Shown here: piece by piece, positions 43,683 to 53,400 of the stretch
How the letters are laid out: each line of letters begins with the position of its first letter
How positions within the stretch are numbered: the stretch's first letter is position 1
Assembly (NCBI GenBank): GCA_017403825.1
Contig: JAFRDO010000089.1
Span: 1-64,000, forward strand
From: Kiritimatiellia bacterium
Lineage (GTDB): Bacteria; Verrucomicrobiota; Kiritimatiellia; RFP12; UBA1067
Length of the DNA: 64,000 bases
Reading direction: 5' to 3'
Notes under the pieces: model-generated
What the model saw: only the letters and a program-made list of their open reading frames with translations
Told to the model about the DNA's origin: nothing
Database searches by the model: none
Made by a program: the position numbers and the translations under genes

Positions 43683-45161
43683 ATGGGCGGTCGTATTAAC
43701 TACGAAGAGGAATTGCGGAAGGCCGACGAGAAATTGGCTGAGTTGCGCAAGCAGAAAGAAGAAAGAGGACGAAAAGCATCTCAAGTAGTTAGTCCTCAAG
43801 TGTCAGCTAGTATTGATGTCATCAGGAGACAAACGGAGCAACTACGAAAAATAGTTGAAAATTCAAATCAGGCAAATGTAAATCTCGCACCTCAAATGGG
43901 CATGGTTTCTCGCTTGAAGAAAGGTCTTAAGGTTATCACGGCATTCGATGAATATGAACTTGTCGAGAAGGTGGGGGAAGGGGCGTGTGGAAAGGTTTTT
44001 TCGGCTAAGAACGCAGAAGGGGAGGAGTTCGCGATAAAATTCCTAGATAGAAGTATCGGCAAGACCAAATTGAAACGGTTTAAGAACGAAATTGGATTTT
44101 GTGAACATAACAATCATCCTAATGTGGTTAAGGTCTTGGATCACGGTTGTTTGTCACTAGATGGAATCTCGTATGTGTTTTGTGTGATGCCGCGCTATTT
44201 TGAATCGCTGCGCGACAAGATAAACAAAACTATTCAACCGGAAGATGCAATTGCAATTTTTGTCGGCTTGCTGTCAGGATTGAAGTTTGCTCACGAAAAA
44301 GAGGTTGTCCATAGGGATATTAAGCCGGAAAATATCATGTTCGCTAAGGGCAGCAATGAGCCTGTTATCTGTGATTTTGGGATTGCTCATTTTAGTGAAA
44401 ATGAACTGATGACATTTGTTGAAACCAAGCCAACAGATCGGCTGGCAAATTTTGCATATGCGGCGCCAGAGCAGCGCAAGAAGGGTGGTGAGGCAGTTCC
44501 GCAGACTGATTTGTTTGCAGCGGGGCTTATTCTAAACGAAATGTTCACAAAGTCAGTTCCACAGGGCAGCGGATATAGGACAATTAAAGATGTTGCGCCC
44601 AATTATGCATTTCTCGACAAAATAGTTGAGCGGTTATATCGGAATGTGCCGCAGGAACGACTTTTCCCAGAGGACAAGATAATCTCCGAAATGAAAGTCT
44701 TGGCAGAACTTGAAAAGAATCAAAAGGAGGTCGAACGTCTTAGGGCTGTTGTCGATGAGATGATTTTGCCTGAGGCTATTGATCTTAAGGTGGTAGATAA
44801 AAAGTACGAGAATTCTTCAATAGTTTTTGTCATGAGTCAGGATATTCCTCCTATGTGGTTTACTTTTCTGGCACGTGGTGAGTATAGTCATGAAAGTGTT
44901 TGGGGGTATGACACTAACAATTTAAGTTTTGATCGTGGACGCAAGATTAGTATGCCATTGCGTGGTTTGCAATCAGAAGAAACAATTAAAAGCATTGTAA
45001 AACACTTTCAAGACTGGGTGCCAATAGTTAATGCCAAATATGCAGACTGGCTTGCAATGAGTATTAGGGAGGAGCGAGAGGGGAAAGAGAGGAATCGCAA
45101 ATTAGAAATTGCGCGGATGGAAAAAGAAAATAAAATAAGGCAAGTGTTGGCACAGTTGTAA
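43683..45161 (+). CDS. Serine/threonine protein kinase at the end of the RM operon
   Basis: 492 residues; ATG 43683 is seven bases from AGGAG, better than ATG 43677. A coiled-coil N-terminus (EEELRKADEKLAELRKQ) precedes the kinase domain at about 85-340: glycine loop GEGACGKVF near 96, FAIKF with the catalytic Lys near 117, HRDIKPENI near 211, DFG near 230 and an APEQ-type segment. The C-terminal 130 residues end in another coiled coil. It is 15 bases from radC. Kinases occur in BREX (PglW) and in Stk2-type abortive infection; in a type I RM operon one could modulate restriction or act as a suicide effector. Confidence 0.85.
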   Translation: MGGRINYEEELRKADEKLAELRKQKEERGRKASQVVSPQVSASIDVIRRQTEQLRKIVENSNQANVNLAPQMGMVSRLKKGLKVITAFDEYELVEKVGEGACGKVFSAKNAEGEEFAIKFLDRSIGKTKLKRFKNEIGFCEHNNHPNVVKVLDHGCLSLDGISYVFCVMPRYFESLRDKINKTIQPEDAIAIFVGLLSGLKFAHEKEVVHRDIKPENIMFAKGSNEPVICDFGIAHFSENELMTFVETKPTDRLANFAYAAPEQRKKGGEAVPQTDLFAAGLILNEMFTKSVPQGSGYRTIKDVAPNYAFLDKIVERLYRNVPQERLFPEDKIISEMKVLAELEKNQKEVERLRAVVDEMILPEAIDLKVVDKKYENSSIVFVMSQDIPPMWFTFLARGEYSHESVWGYDTNNLSFDRGRKISMPLRGLQSEETIKSIVKHFQDWVPIVNAKYADWLAMSIREEREGKERNRKLEIARMEKENKIRQVLAQL

Positions 45162-45266
45162 AGCCAGACAAGAACCCTAAGGGAAGGGGGCATTGTCATA
45201 AAGTTATTGATCAAGGGTTATCAAAAATTACGGATCTGAGGCAAATACAAAATATCATCAAAGATA

Positions 45267-45272
45267 TATAAT
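45267..45272 (+). promoter_or_regulatory. Possible -10 (TATAAT) before the GIY-YIG gene
   Basis: A perfect TATAAT lies in the 184-base gap after the kinase gene; no clear -35 or TG extension. It would allow separate expression of the gene at 45346. Confidence 0.35.
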
Positions 45273-45345
45273 TTGGTAAGCGTGCGTCGGAAGCAGGCGA
45301 GGTGCCAGTAAATGATGCACGTAAAGTTTGTTAGGAGGAAAACGA

Positions 45346-46203
45346 ATGACGATGAAGTTAAAGCACATGGAAATGTATTTTATGGACAATGACGCTGAGG
45401 GCGTTCGTGTCGCCTGGTTCCCGTCGCATGTTCTCAAGACTTATATAGTACCGCGGACCAAGCTCAAGGAGGCCAAGCAGCTTGTTGATCACGATAGACT
45501 TGAACATGGTGTCTATTTCCTGATTGGAGACACTGCTGATGGCGAGAAGACGAAAATATACAGCGGACAGACAACTCAGGGTGTGCAGCGGCTCATGACG
45601 CATGATGCAACTAAAGACTTGGATTCTTGGAATAAGGCCATACTCTTCTTAGCCGATTCACATACGTTCAACAAGGACGTGATTAGCGGATTGGAACTTC
45701 TCGCTATTCAGGCAACGAAGGAATGCGAAAAGAGTGGACGATACAAAGTTATGAATGGTCAGACTCCGACTTATCAGATCGACATTTATCACCAGGGAGA
45801 TGTTGACTCATATTTTGAAGATATCAAATTTTTTATGGGGTGGCTCGGTTATGCACTGATCCCAAGTGAAGGCAAGAAAAGTTCGCGTATATTTCACACG
45901 ACGCACAGAGGCGTTGTAGCTCAGGGCGTTTATTCAGGAGAGCGGTTTGAAGTGCTTCAAGGGTCGATGGTTAATGTTGCAAAGCTCCCTGGGTTGAAAA
46001 GCTATCAAGATCTTCGGGCCGAGCTACTTAAATCTGGTGCTATTTCCAAAGATGAGAAAGGTATCTATCGTCTCAATGAGAATCGTTCATTTGGAACTCC
46101 TAGCGGGGCTTCTGATTTTATTCTAGGCGGAAGTACCAACGGATGGACTGAATGGAAAGATGCTAATGGGCTTACGCTTGATCAAGTTTATCGTGCAGAG
46201 TGA
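45346..46203 (+). CDS. GIY-YIG nuclease-like protein with DUF4357
   Basis: 285 residues from ATG 45346, seven bases after AGGAGG. Residues 52-80 (HGVYFLIGDTADGEKTKIYSGQT) match the GIY-YIG core in the form GVY...IYSG. The C-terminal 60 residues (NRSFGTPSGASDFILGGSTNGWTEWKD) match DUF4357, a DNA-associated domain often fused to GIY-YIG or methyltransferase domains. A DNA-cleaving or binding role is likely. It may belong to the RM island or form a separate defence module. Confidence 0.75.
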   Translation: MTMKLKHMEMYFMDNDAEGVRVAWFPSHVLKTYIVPRTKLKEAKQLVDHDRLEHGVYFLIGDTADGEKTKIYSGQTTQGVQRLMTHDATKDLDSWNKAILFLADSHTFNKDVISGLELLAIQATKECEKSGRYKVMNGQTPTYQIDIYHQGDVDSYFEDIKFFMGWLGYALIPSEGKKSSRIFHTTHRGVVAQGVYSGERFEVLQGSMVNVAKLPGLKSYQDLRAELLKSGAISKDEKGIYRLNENRSFGTPSGASDFILGGSTNGWTEWKDANGLTLDQVYRAE

Positions 46204-46269
46204 AGTTTATTTGTCGTTGCACGACGATGGGTTTCAAAAGGAACTTGTGACACAGTAAAGGTTATACAA

Positions 46270-46410
46270 ATGGCGATGCCACAGAGAGACGAGGCGATTG
46301 AGGAAATCAAGCGGCTGGATGCTTTGCTTGAATATGCCGTCATGCATGGCGACGAAGCAGAGGCCGCCCGCCTCCGCGCCGAGCTGCAGCGCTTGGTGGA
46401 GAAGGTGTAG
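46270..46410 (+). CDS. 46-residue helical ORF
   Basis: Starts at ATG 46270 (or ATG 46276) and encodes a charged, fully helical peptide (MPQRDEAIEEIKRLDALLEY ... RLRAELQRLVEK) with coiled-coil periodicity. No Shine-Dalgarno is obvious. It sits 66 bases after the GIY-YIG gene. The strong amphipathic pattern makes it more plausible than a random frame; it could be a small antitoxin-like or adaptor protein. Confidence 0.4.
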   Translation: MAMPQRDEAIEEIKRLDALLEYAVMHGDEAEAARLRAELQRLVEKV

Positions 46411-46453
46411 CGCGGCGACGTGTGAGGAGTTCGCAAGGCTCGAGTTGATTGCG

Positions 46454-46603
46454 GTGAAGAAAAGTGTGGGAAAAAGTGTGGTTAAAAGTGTGGGTAAAAA
46501 TGTGGGAAAGATTCGGGGATTTGCAAGGAGTTCCGTGAGCGGATTTGCCGCAGTCGCGCAATTGCATGAAATCGGCGGAATATGGTATAATTCGCCACGG
46601 TAA
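46454..46603 (+). pseudogene. 3' remnant with 12-bp repeats, AlbA_2-type tail
   Basis: In one frame this encodes VKKSVGKSVVKSVGKNVGKI from four 12-bp units (AAAAGTGTGGGA type), then a short helical tail and a stop. Such V-K-S repeats are typical of the linker before the winged helix in AlbA_2/ATPase proteins, two of which occur in this window. No start or upstream domain remains, so it is read as the end of a deleted member. Confidence 0.35.
46583..46591 (+). promoter_or_regulatory. Extended -10 promoter upstream of the Fic gene
   Basis: TA-TGG-TATAAT; transcription would start near 46598, leaving a leader of about 148 bases before the Fic ATG. The leader contains GGAAGGAG at 46621-46628 before a 27-codon frame (ATG 46632, MLKRQTEVYLGEMRLGLAGD and on), a possible leader peptide. 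Confidence 0.55.
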
Positions 46604-46745
46604 AACTACATGAATAAGGTGGAAGGAGTGCATGTTAAAACGGCAAACGGAAGTTTATCTTGGCGAAATGCGGCTTGGTTTGGCTGGTGATATACTTCCT
46701 TTTGAGGGTGGATAAATTTCCGCAGAGGGCAATGGAGAAGACCTG

Positions 46746-47687
46746 ATGCAACTTGTAACGATAGAGGAAGTCGCCGAGAAATGGGGAGTAACCCCTCGGC
46801 AGGTGCGCTCATATTGCGCAAACGGGCGCATTTCTGGAGCGGTACTTGAACGTGGGGAATGGAGGATTCCGAAAGATGCCGTCAAACCGGAGCGCAAACG
46901 GCGTCGGACTTCTCCCACGACCGTTCTTGGTGAATTGGAAGCGGAGCGGCGTTCGCGCATCTCAGGGGGGCTCTACCATCGGCTTCAGATTGACCTTGCC
47001 TACAACTCGAACCATATCGAGGGAAGCCGCCTGACCCACGAGCAGACGCGCTGGATATTCGAGACAAAGACCATTGGCAAGATTGGCGCAGATGTTCCGG
47101 TTGACGACATCGTGGAGACAGCCGACCATTTCCGCGCTACCGACATGGTGATCATGACCGCCACTTCCGCCCTGACAGAGGCGTATGTAAAGCGGCTTCA
47201 TGAAATCTTGAAGAGCGGCACGTCTGACAGCCGCAAGGACTGGTTCGCCGTCGGCGACTACAAGCGTCTCGACAACGTTGTCGGCGAAATGGAAACATGC
47301 CCTGCAAAGAACGTGCACCGCGAAATAGCGAAGTTGCTTGCCTGGTGGAAGGGCGCGGAAAAGATCTTCGAGAATCTGCTTGACCTGCATGTGCGTTTTG
47401 AGCAGATACACCCGTTTCAGGACGGCAATGGTCGCGTCGGCAGGCTCATTCTCCTCAAGGAGTGCCTCAAGTACGACATCACGCCGTTTGTGATTGCGGA
47501 GGACTTCAAGCAGTTCTACTATCTGGGATTACAGGACTGGCGGAAGGGCAGGCATACGCGTCTCATGGACACTTGTCGCACAGGACAGGACATGTTCATC
47601 CTTGGCCTTCGTCAGTTCGGCCATGTGAAACTTGCGGAGAAAGCGGAGATCCAAGGCACCAATGAAAGATGTCAGAACAGGACTTGA
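46746..47687 (+). CDS. Fic-domain AMP transferase with N-terminal HTH
   Basis: 313 residues from ATG 46746, behind GGAGAAG. Residues 1-50 form a MerR/excisionase-like HTH (TIEEVAEKWGVTPRQVRSYC). The Fic core carries HPFQDGNGRVGR at about 222-233 with the catalytic His. SNHIEG at about 88-93 fits the (S/T)xxxE(G/N) autoinhibitory motif placed N-terminal to the core (class II). Fic enzymes usually transfer AMP to target hydroxyls. The intact inhibitory Glu suggests self-restrained activity, and the HTH suggests autoregulation. Confidence 0.85.
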   Translation: MQLVTIEEVAEKWGVTPRQVRSYCANGRISGAVLERGEWRIPKDAVKPERKRRRTSPTTVLGELEAERRSRISGGLYHRLQIDLAYNSNHIEGSRLTHEQTRWIFETKTIGKIGADVPVDDIVETADHFRATDMVIMTATSALTEAYVKRLHEILKSGTSDSRKDWFAVGDYKRLDNVVGEMETCPAKNVHREIAKLLAWWKGAEKIFENLLDLHVRFEQIHPFQDGNGRVGRLILLKECLKYDITPFVIAEDFKQFYYLGLQDWRKGRHTRLMDTCRTGQDMFILGLRQFGHVKLAEKAEIQGTNERCQNRT

Positions 47688-47848
47688 ACGACGGGACGTT
47701 TCTCCGCATCCGCCAGATGCGCCCCGTCGAGCGCGCCGCCGCGCCAGGCTGTCGCGGCGTTTTCGTTCCTATTGTCCGCCGCAAGCCGATTGATGTCATC
47801 TTGCTCAGTGGCGCAATCCCCCGCTTTAGACGGGGATTTATGGTATAA
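47669..47848 (+). CDS. Possible 59-residue ORF overlapping the Fic stop
   Basis: ATG 47669 overlaps the fic 3' end by 19 bases and runs 59 codons. It is basic and contains PIVRRKPIDVILLSG. It ends exactly inside the promoter element TTTATGGTATAAT (…GFMV stop), which makes a chance frame or truncated gene plausible. No family was recognised. Confidence 0.25.
   Translation: MSEQDLNDGTFLRIRQMRPVERAAAPGCRGVFVPIVRRKPIDVILLSGAIPRFRRGFMV
47815..47838 (+). terminator. Hairpin directly upstream of a promoter
   Basis: AATCCCCCG-CTTTAGA-CGGGGATT forms an 8-bp stem with one bulged C. The following TTTAT is only weakly U-rich. It probably ends fic-region transcription and abuts the -10 element of the next unit. 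Confidence 0.45.
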
Positions 47849-47849
47849 T
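47841..47849 (+). promoter_or_regulatory. Extended -10 promoter
   Basis: TTTA-TGG-TATAAT, identical in its 13 bases to the element at 177-189. It would drive the interrupted GH5-like gene at 47906 with a leader of about 50 bases. Confidence 0.6.
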
Positions 47850-47905
47850 TGCGGGGTATTCCTTCAGGGCGCTATGCCATTGAACGGGAAACGGAATGAA
47901 GCGAA

Positions 47906-50329
47906 ATGCCGAAGCACACTCATAAAGGCATCATGAGGTACGGTTGTCTGTGCATTGCGCGGACAGTTGCGCTGGCGGCAGTATTATTGGGATGCGCCCT
48001 GCCGTCCATGGCGACTGACGGGCTGTGGGGCGTGAACTACTATGCCCCGTTCGCGCTTGACTACAACGAATTGACGCGGCGCGGCGTCGATCCCAGAACC
48101 GCCATCCGGGACGATGTCGCCCACTTTCACCGTCTCGGCCTCGATCTTCTGCGCGTTCACTGTTTCGACCGGCAGATTTCCCGCCGCGACGGTTCGCTTG
48201 CTGATACGGTACATCTGGAACTGCTTGACTACCTTGTGTCAGTTGCTGCGTCCAACGGGATGAGGACGGTCATCACGCCGATTGCGTGGTACGGATGGAG
48301 TCCGATGGACGACACGGCAAAGGCGGGGTTCTCCAACCTTGCCACGATGCGTGAGTTTACCTCGCGTCAAGACCTCTGGCCGCTTCAGGCGCGGTTCCTC
48401 TCCGAGTTCGCGGCGCACACGAACCGCTACACCGGTCTCTCCTACGGCAAAGACCCGGCCATTGTCGCCTTCGAGTGCATCAACGAGCCGCTTTACCCCG
48501 ACGGTTGGCCGCAGACGAATGTGACGGACTATATCGATACGCTCGTTGACGCTCTCCGCGCCGGAGGTGCCACACAGCCAATTTTCTACAATTCCTTCGG
48601 TGGTTACAACGAGGCGGCGGGGGCGTCCAAGGCCGACGGCGTATCGTGCAGCGCATATCCGCTCGGTCTTCTTGCGGGGCGTACGCTCCAGGGGCGGCAG
48701 CTTGCGAAGATACGCGAATCGACGTTGAAGCCCGACGCCCACATTGCCGGGAAGCGACGCATGGCCTACGAGTTCGACGCGGCGGACACGTTGGATTCCT
48801 GCCTCTATCCGGCCATTGCCAAGATGCTGCGTGGCGAAGGTGTGGAGCTCGCGGCGCAGTTCCAGTACGATCCGCTTGCCATTGCCGACGAGAACCGTAA
48901 CTGGCATACGCATTACCTGAACCTCGTCTATACGCCTAAGAAAGCGCTTTCCTTTCTCATCGCCGGGCGTGCATTCAAGTCGATTCCACGTGGCGAGAAG
49001 TATGCGCCGGAAGAACGTCGTCTCGCGTTCCCGCCGTTTCTGACCGATGCCGATTACGATCTTTCCGAGATGGCGACCGAAACCGAATATTTCTACTCGA
49101 ACAATCCTGTCACACCGCCGCCGAAACCGGCGGCGCTTGAGCGCGTGTATGGATGCGGACGCTCGTCCGTCGCTGCATCGGACGGTTCCGGCGCGTATTT
49201 CCTCGATCGCGTCCGTCCGGGCGTATAGCGGCTTCAGATCTATCCTAACGTTATGACTGTTGCCGATCCGTTCTCCGGCACGGGGACGAAGAAGACGGTG
49301 CTTGTTCCTGGCGATGTTGCGATGAATGTTCATCTGCCAGACCTTGGTGAATCATTTGCCGTGCGGAGGCTTTCGAATGGGGAAATGGCCGGACGGTCCG
49401 AGAGAGGCGCAGTTGTTCTTGCACCGGGCGACTATGTGTTGATGCGGAATGAACTTGCCTCCGATAAAGCGGTGGTTTCAATGGCACGTGAGGCAAATGT
49501 GCCGCCGTATGTTGCGCCGGAGATCCCGAAGGGACGGGCGGCGCCGCGCCTCTCCGTGGCCTTGCCGGGACAGTGGCGTGCGGGTACGGACGTGCCGGTT
49601 CTGGTCGAAAGCGTTTTTGCGGATGAAATCTGGATTGACGCAAAACCTGCTGATGGCGGGGAAACGCGGCGTTTCAGATATGACGGGCGGACTGCGCTTC
49701 CGGCGGCGATGTTCGCGGCAGGGGCGTGGGATGTGGCGTTTGCTGCCAAGGGGCGCTGTGGAAGCGTTCGCTTCCCAGATAAGGGCAGATTGCGTCTCGG
49801 TCTTGTTGATTGTCCAGACGATTGGAACTACCTTGACGCGGTGCGTGCGGCGGCGGCAGAGCCGGAAGGGCACGCCGTTTCGCGGGAACTTGTTGCCGAC
49901 GACGGTGGATGCCGCGCCGTCCGCGTGTCGTGCGATGGATTTGGCGAGAAAGAATGGTCGGTTCTGCAGTTCCGGTGCAGCCAAAGTGACTACGAAACCT
50001 TCTTTCCGTCTGCACCAACTGGGGCAACAGTTGTCGTTCGGGCACGAGCCGTCACGCCCTCCACGGGCTCCTTCGACCTTGTGCTTGTCGAACCTGACCT
50101 GAAGAGCTGGCGCTACCATGTTCCGCTGTCGGCGGAGTGGCGTGATGTTCGTCTGTCGGCTAGTTCCGGCATCTACTGCGGCGACTGGCCGTGGGTGCCG
50201 AAGTTGCTGCCTGGCGTGAAGCCCGATGTCCGCCGCCTTGCATGCATGAGGATAGAGTTCGGCACGTCGCTCTATTGCGACCCTGCGTCTCGAAAGTCGT
50301 TTGAAGTATCATCCGTCCGAGTCGAGTAG
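47906..50329 (+). pseudogene. GH5-like glycoside hydrolase interrupted by one in-frame TAG
   Basis: Paralogue of the gene at 25530. Start ATG 47906 or 47933 (the latter close behind AAAGG), with a good signal peptide ending near PSMATDG. The barrel is intact: LWGVNYYAPF, FECINEPLYPDG near residue 195 and YEFDAAD. At codon 441 (49226-49228) GTA TAG CGG replaces GTA TGG CGT of the paralogue, where Trp is encoded. The same frame then continues for 366 codons with full similarity (ADPFSGTGTKK, LPDLGESF) to a C-terminal jelly-roll ending FEVSSVRVE. TAG ends several normal genes here, so recoding is unlikely; the catalytic domain alone may still be made and exported. Confidence 0.75.
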
Positions 50330-50354
50330 GGTTTATGGGTTGCTGTTTGCGTTT

Positions 50355-50420
50355 GGTTAAAAACATAACTATGCATGGACGAAAACAGAAATATGCGGTG
50401 GATGGATTTGATACAATATT
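50355..50420 (+). promoter_or_regulatory. Operator/promoter module of the giant lectin gene
   Basis: Half-sites AAAAACATAA and GAAAACAGAA are offset 22 bp (AAAACA at 50360 and 50382), followed by an extended -10 TGA-TACAAT at 50409-50417. The -10 is 30 bases beyond the second half-site, exactly as upstream of 30282. The sequence aligns with 30189-30255 at about 80 percent identity. Confidence 0.6.
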
Positions 50421-50444
50421 ACACAAAAGCGAAAGGAACGCCAA

Positions 50445-53400
50445 ATGAAGAAATTGATGCTTTTTGCGATCACGACTGTGCTTGCTGGCGCGGCGGTGGC
50501 GTATGACTACAACCGGCTCCTTGATGCGATCCACGTTTCGAGCGGGGCCTACTTCGATACTGGCTGCGTCGTCAAGGACAATCCGCGCGTTGTTGCCAGC
50601 GTGAGCGTCGACACTACGGATTCGTTCGACATCTTCGGCATGGGAACTCGTGGCGCGGGCTGTTGGATTCTTAATCTTGACGATGTCATCTACTATGGCG
50701 GCTCTGGCAGGTTCTACTATCGCTATGGCACGTCGTCGAGTGGCGGCGAAAGAGGCGCCTTCACCCTTGGGCAGCGTCTTGACCTTGACTGCGGCAGAAA
50801 GCTTGTCGTCAACGGAAGGGAGTACGAATACGCCGCCGATTATGACTTTTCAGCCAACACTGCGACAATGACGATTCCTGGCGAGACGCGCGCTTCCGCT
50901 TCTTGTACGATTATGGCCTTCCAGATCTGGGACGGCGGAGCGCTCGTGCGCGACTTCGTTCCTGCGGAGAAAAATGGCGAATGTGGCCTTTACGACCGTG
51001 TCGGCGATCAGTTCTATGGGAACGCGGGTTCAGGAACGGTCACTGCGGCGTATGACCGTCTCGTGGATGCGATCCACATCCCGAACGGCGCTTATTTCAA
51101 CACGCGCTGCGTCGTCACCGACAATCCGCGTGTCATTGCTGACGTCCGCCCTGACGCGACGACAGATTTCGACGTCTTCGGCGTCAACACCCGCGTCGAT
51201 GGCTGCTGGATTCTCAATCTCGACTATTCCGAAGGTTCCGGTCCCCGCTTCTACTACCGCTACGGCACTGCCGCGAGTGGCGGCGGGGTAGGCAGTTTTG
51301 CCGCCGGGCAGCGTCTTGAAATCGACTGCGGCAGAACGCTCATCGTCAATGGCAATGTGATCCAGACCGCCGCCGACTACAATTTTGCAGCGAACAATGC
51401 CGCAATGACCATTCCGGGCGAAGATCGCGGGGCTTGCGTGATCCGGTCGTTCCAGATCTGGGATGCGGGGCAGCTCGTGCGCGATTTCGTTCCGGCCGAG
51501 AAGGACGGTGCGTACGGACTCTACGACCGCGTGGCCGGCCAGTTCTATACCAACGAAGGTTCAGGGACGGTGACGGCGGAGCCATACGATCGGCTTCTTG
51601 AGGCGATCCACATTCCGAGCGGGGTCTATTTCAACACAGGCTGCATCGTCACCGACAATCCGCGCGTTATTGCCGACGTAAGCCCCGACACTGCCTACGA
51701 TTTCGACCTTTTCGGCGTCAAGAACCGCGGCGCAGGCTGCTGGATTCTCAATCTCGACTATTCCGAATATCTCGGTCCCCGTTTCTACTACCGCTATGGC
51801 ACTGCCGCGAACAACGGTGCGGTTGGCAGTTTTGCCGCCGGGCAGCGCATGACCATCAACTGCAGCCAATCGCTTGTCGTCAATGGCGAGACCGTTCAGA
51901 CGGTCAACGCCTACGACTTTTCCGCCAATGACACGGCAATGACGGTTCCGGGAACAGAAGACCCCGGAGCGTGTACGCTTTGGTCGTTCAAGATCGAGGA
52001 TGGCGGAGAGCTCGTGCGCGACTTCATTCCGGCGGAGAAGAACGGCGAATGCGGCCTTTACGACCGCATCAACAGGCAGTTCTACGCAAACGCCGGTTCG
52101 GGAACCGTCACGCCTGCTGCAACAAAGGCGCCGACGGGGCTGGCGGCAAAGGCGGATGGATTCCCCACCCCCGTCACCGTTCTCAGCTGGCGTCCGGCTC
52201 TCGGCTCCTCAAGTACGACGATCCTGCGCTCGCCTGGCGCGAACGGGCCGTGGACGGAGATTGCGCAGGTGAACGGAGGCAGCACATACGCGGACGCAAC
52301 CGCACCAGTCGGAGCCCTGTGCCATTATCGCGTCGTCGCGGACTTCGCCATCGGCGGCGCGAACTTCGCGCTGACGAACGAGTCTTCGGTTGCGTTTCGC
52401 CGCTTCCGCATTCTGGAGCGCGACCCAGGCGACATGGCGCATCTTCGTTCCGGCGTGAATCTGATCTATGATTGCGGACAGGAGTGCTGGACGCCTTCCG
52501 GCACGGCGGAATACACATGGGAAGCGGTCTCCAACAGCCTCATGCTCGCATTCAATAATGTTCTATACTACTGGAGGCCGGTGAACTCAAGCGCCGGTGT
52601 CCCCTACGAGTACGATTATGCCGATACCGCAGCGTCCGCGACTCGCACATGCATTGGCGTGGATCTGGGCGAGCCTGCGCATGTGGCGTATATGCGGTTC
52701 TTCGCCATCACCAGCGAGGGATCCCAGAGGCATCTGAACGGTGTACGGCTCTATGGGTCGAACGATGCGAACTGGAACCAGGCAGGCAACGACACGCCCC
52801 TTACAGAACCGCTCAAGTGGACGGCACAATCGGTCTGGTGCGAGAAGGCGAGCCTAGATACGGACAACACCTACCGCTACCTTTTCTGTAACAACATCAC
52901 CAACAGCGCGTGGGGAAACAACGTCTCAGAGCTTCAGTTCTACGGCTGGCTCGATTCCGACCTTGAGAATGTCGCGGAGTCCGTTACTGATCTCGCCGCG
53001 ATGTGCGGCACTACGCCAGCGGTGACGCTCACATGGACGCCGGTCACATATGGCACGTACACCATTGAGCGCAAGACGGGCGACGGATCGTGGGAGGTCG
53101 TGGCGAGCGCGCTGCCTACGGCAACGGCGACATGGACTGACACGGGTGTCGTCTGCGACGGGACGACCTATACCTACCGCGTGACGACGGTCAACGGCGG
53201 CAAGGTGGCCTATTCGGAAGACTTGGTGGTTCGCCCGTATCTCGCGGGGAACGGCATCGGGCTTCATGGCGAATGGTGGACCAACTACGTCGTCACGACG
53301 GGCGGCGAGGCGCTGGCGCTCATCACGACGAACGCGACGGTCGATATCGCTAACGCCTCGATTTGCGGCGAGACGGCGAATCTCTTTGTCCGCTGGTCAG

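Noticed and set aside
46454..46511. Tandem DnaA-box-like 9-mers (TTACCCACA, TTAACCACA, TTTCCCACA) on the minus strand, suggesting an origin
   Set aside because: Each has one or two mismatches to TTATNCACA, there are no replication genes, and the repeat is explained by an encoded V-K-S linker remnant.
33318..47687. BREX or DISARM system
   Set aside because: No PglZ, BrxL, BrxC or DrmA/B-type genes; the kinase lacks the PglW layout and the methylase is a clear HsdM with HsdS and HsdR.
49226..49228. Amber recoding (TAG read as an amino acid)
   Set aside because: TAG is the normal stop of hsdS, hsdR, the truncated ATPase gene and the giant lectin, so a code change is not supported; a TGG to TAG mutation is simpler.
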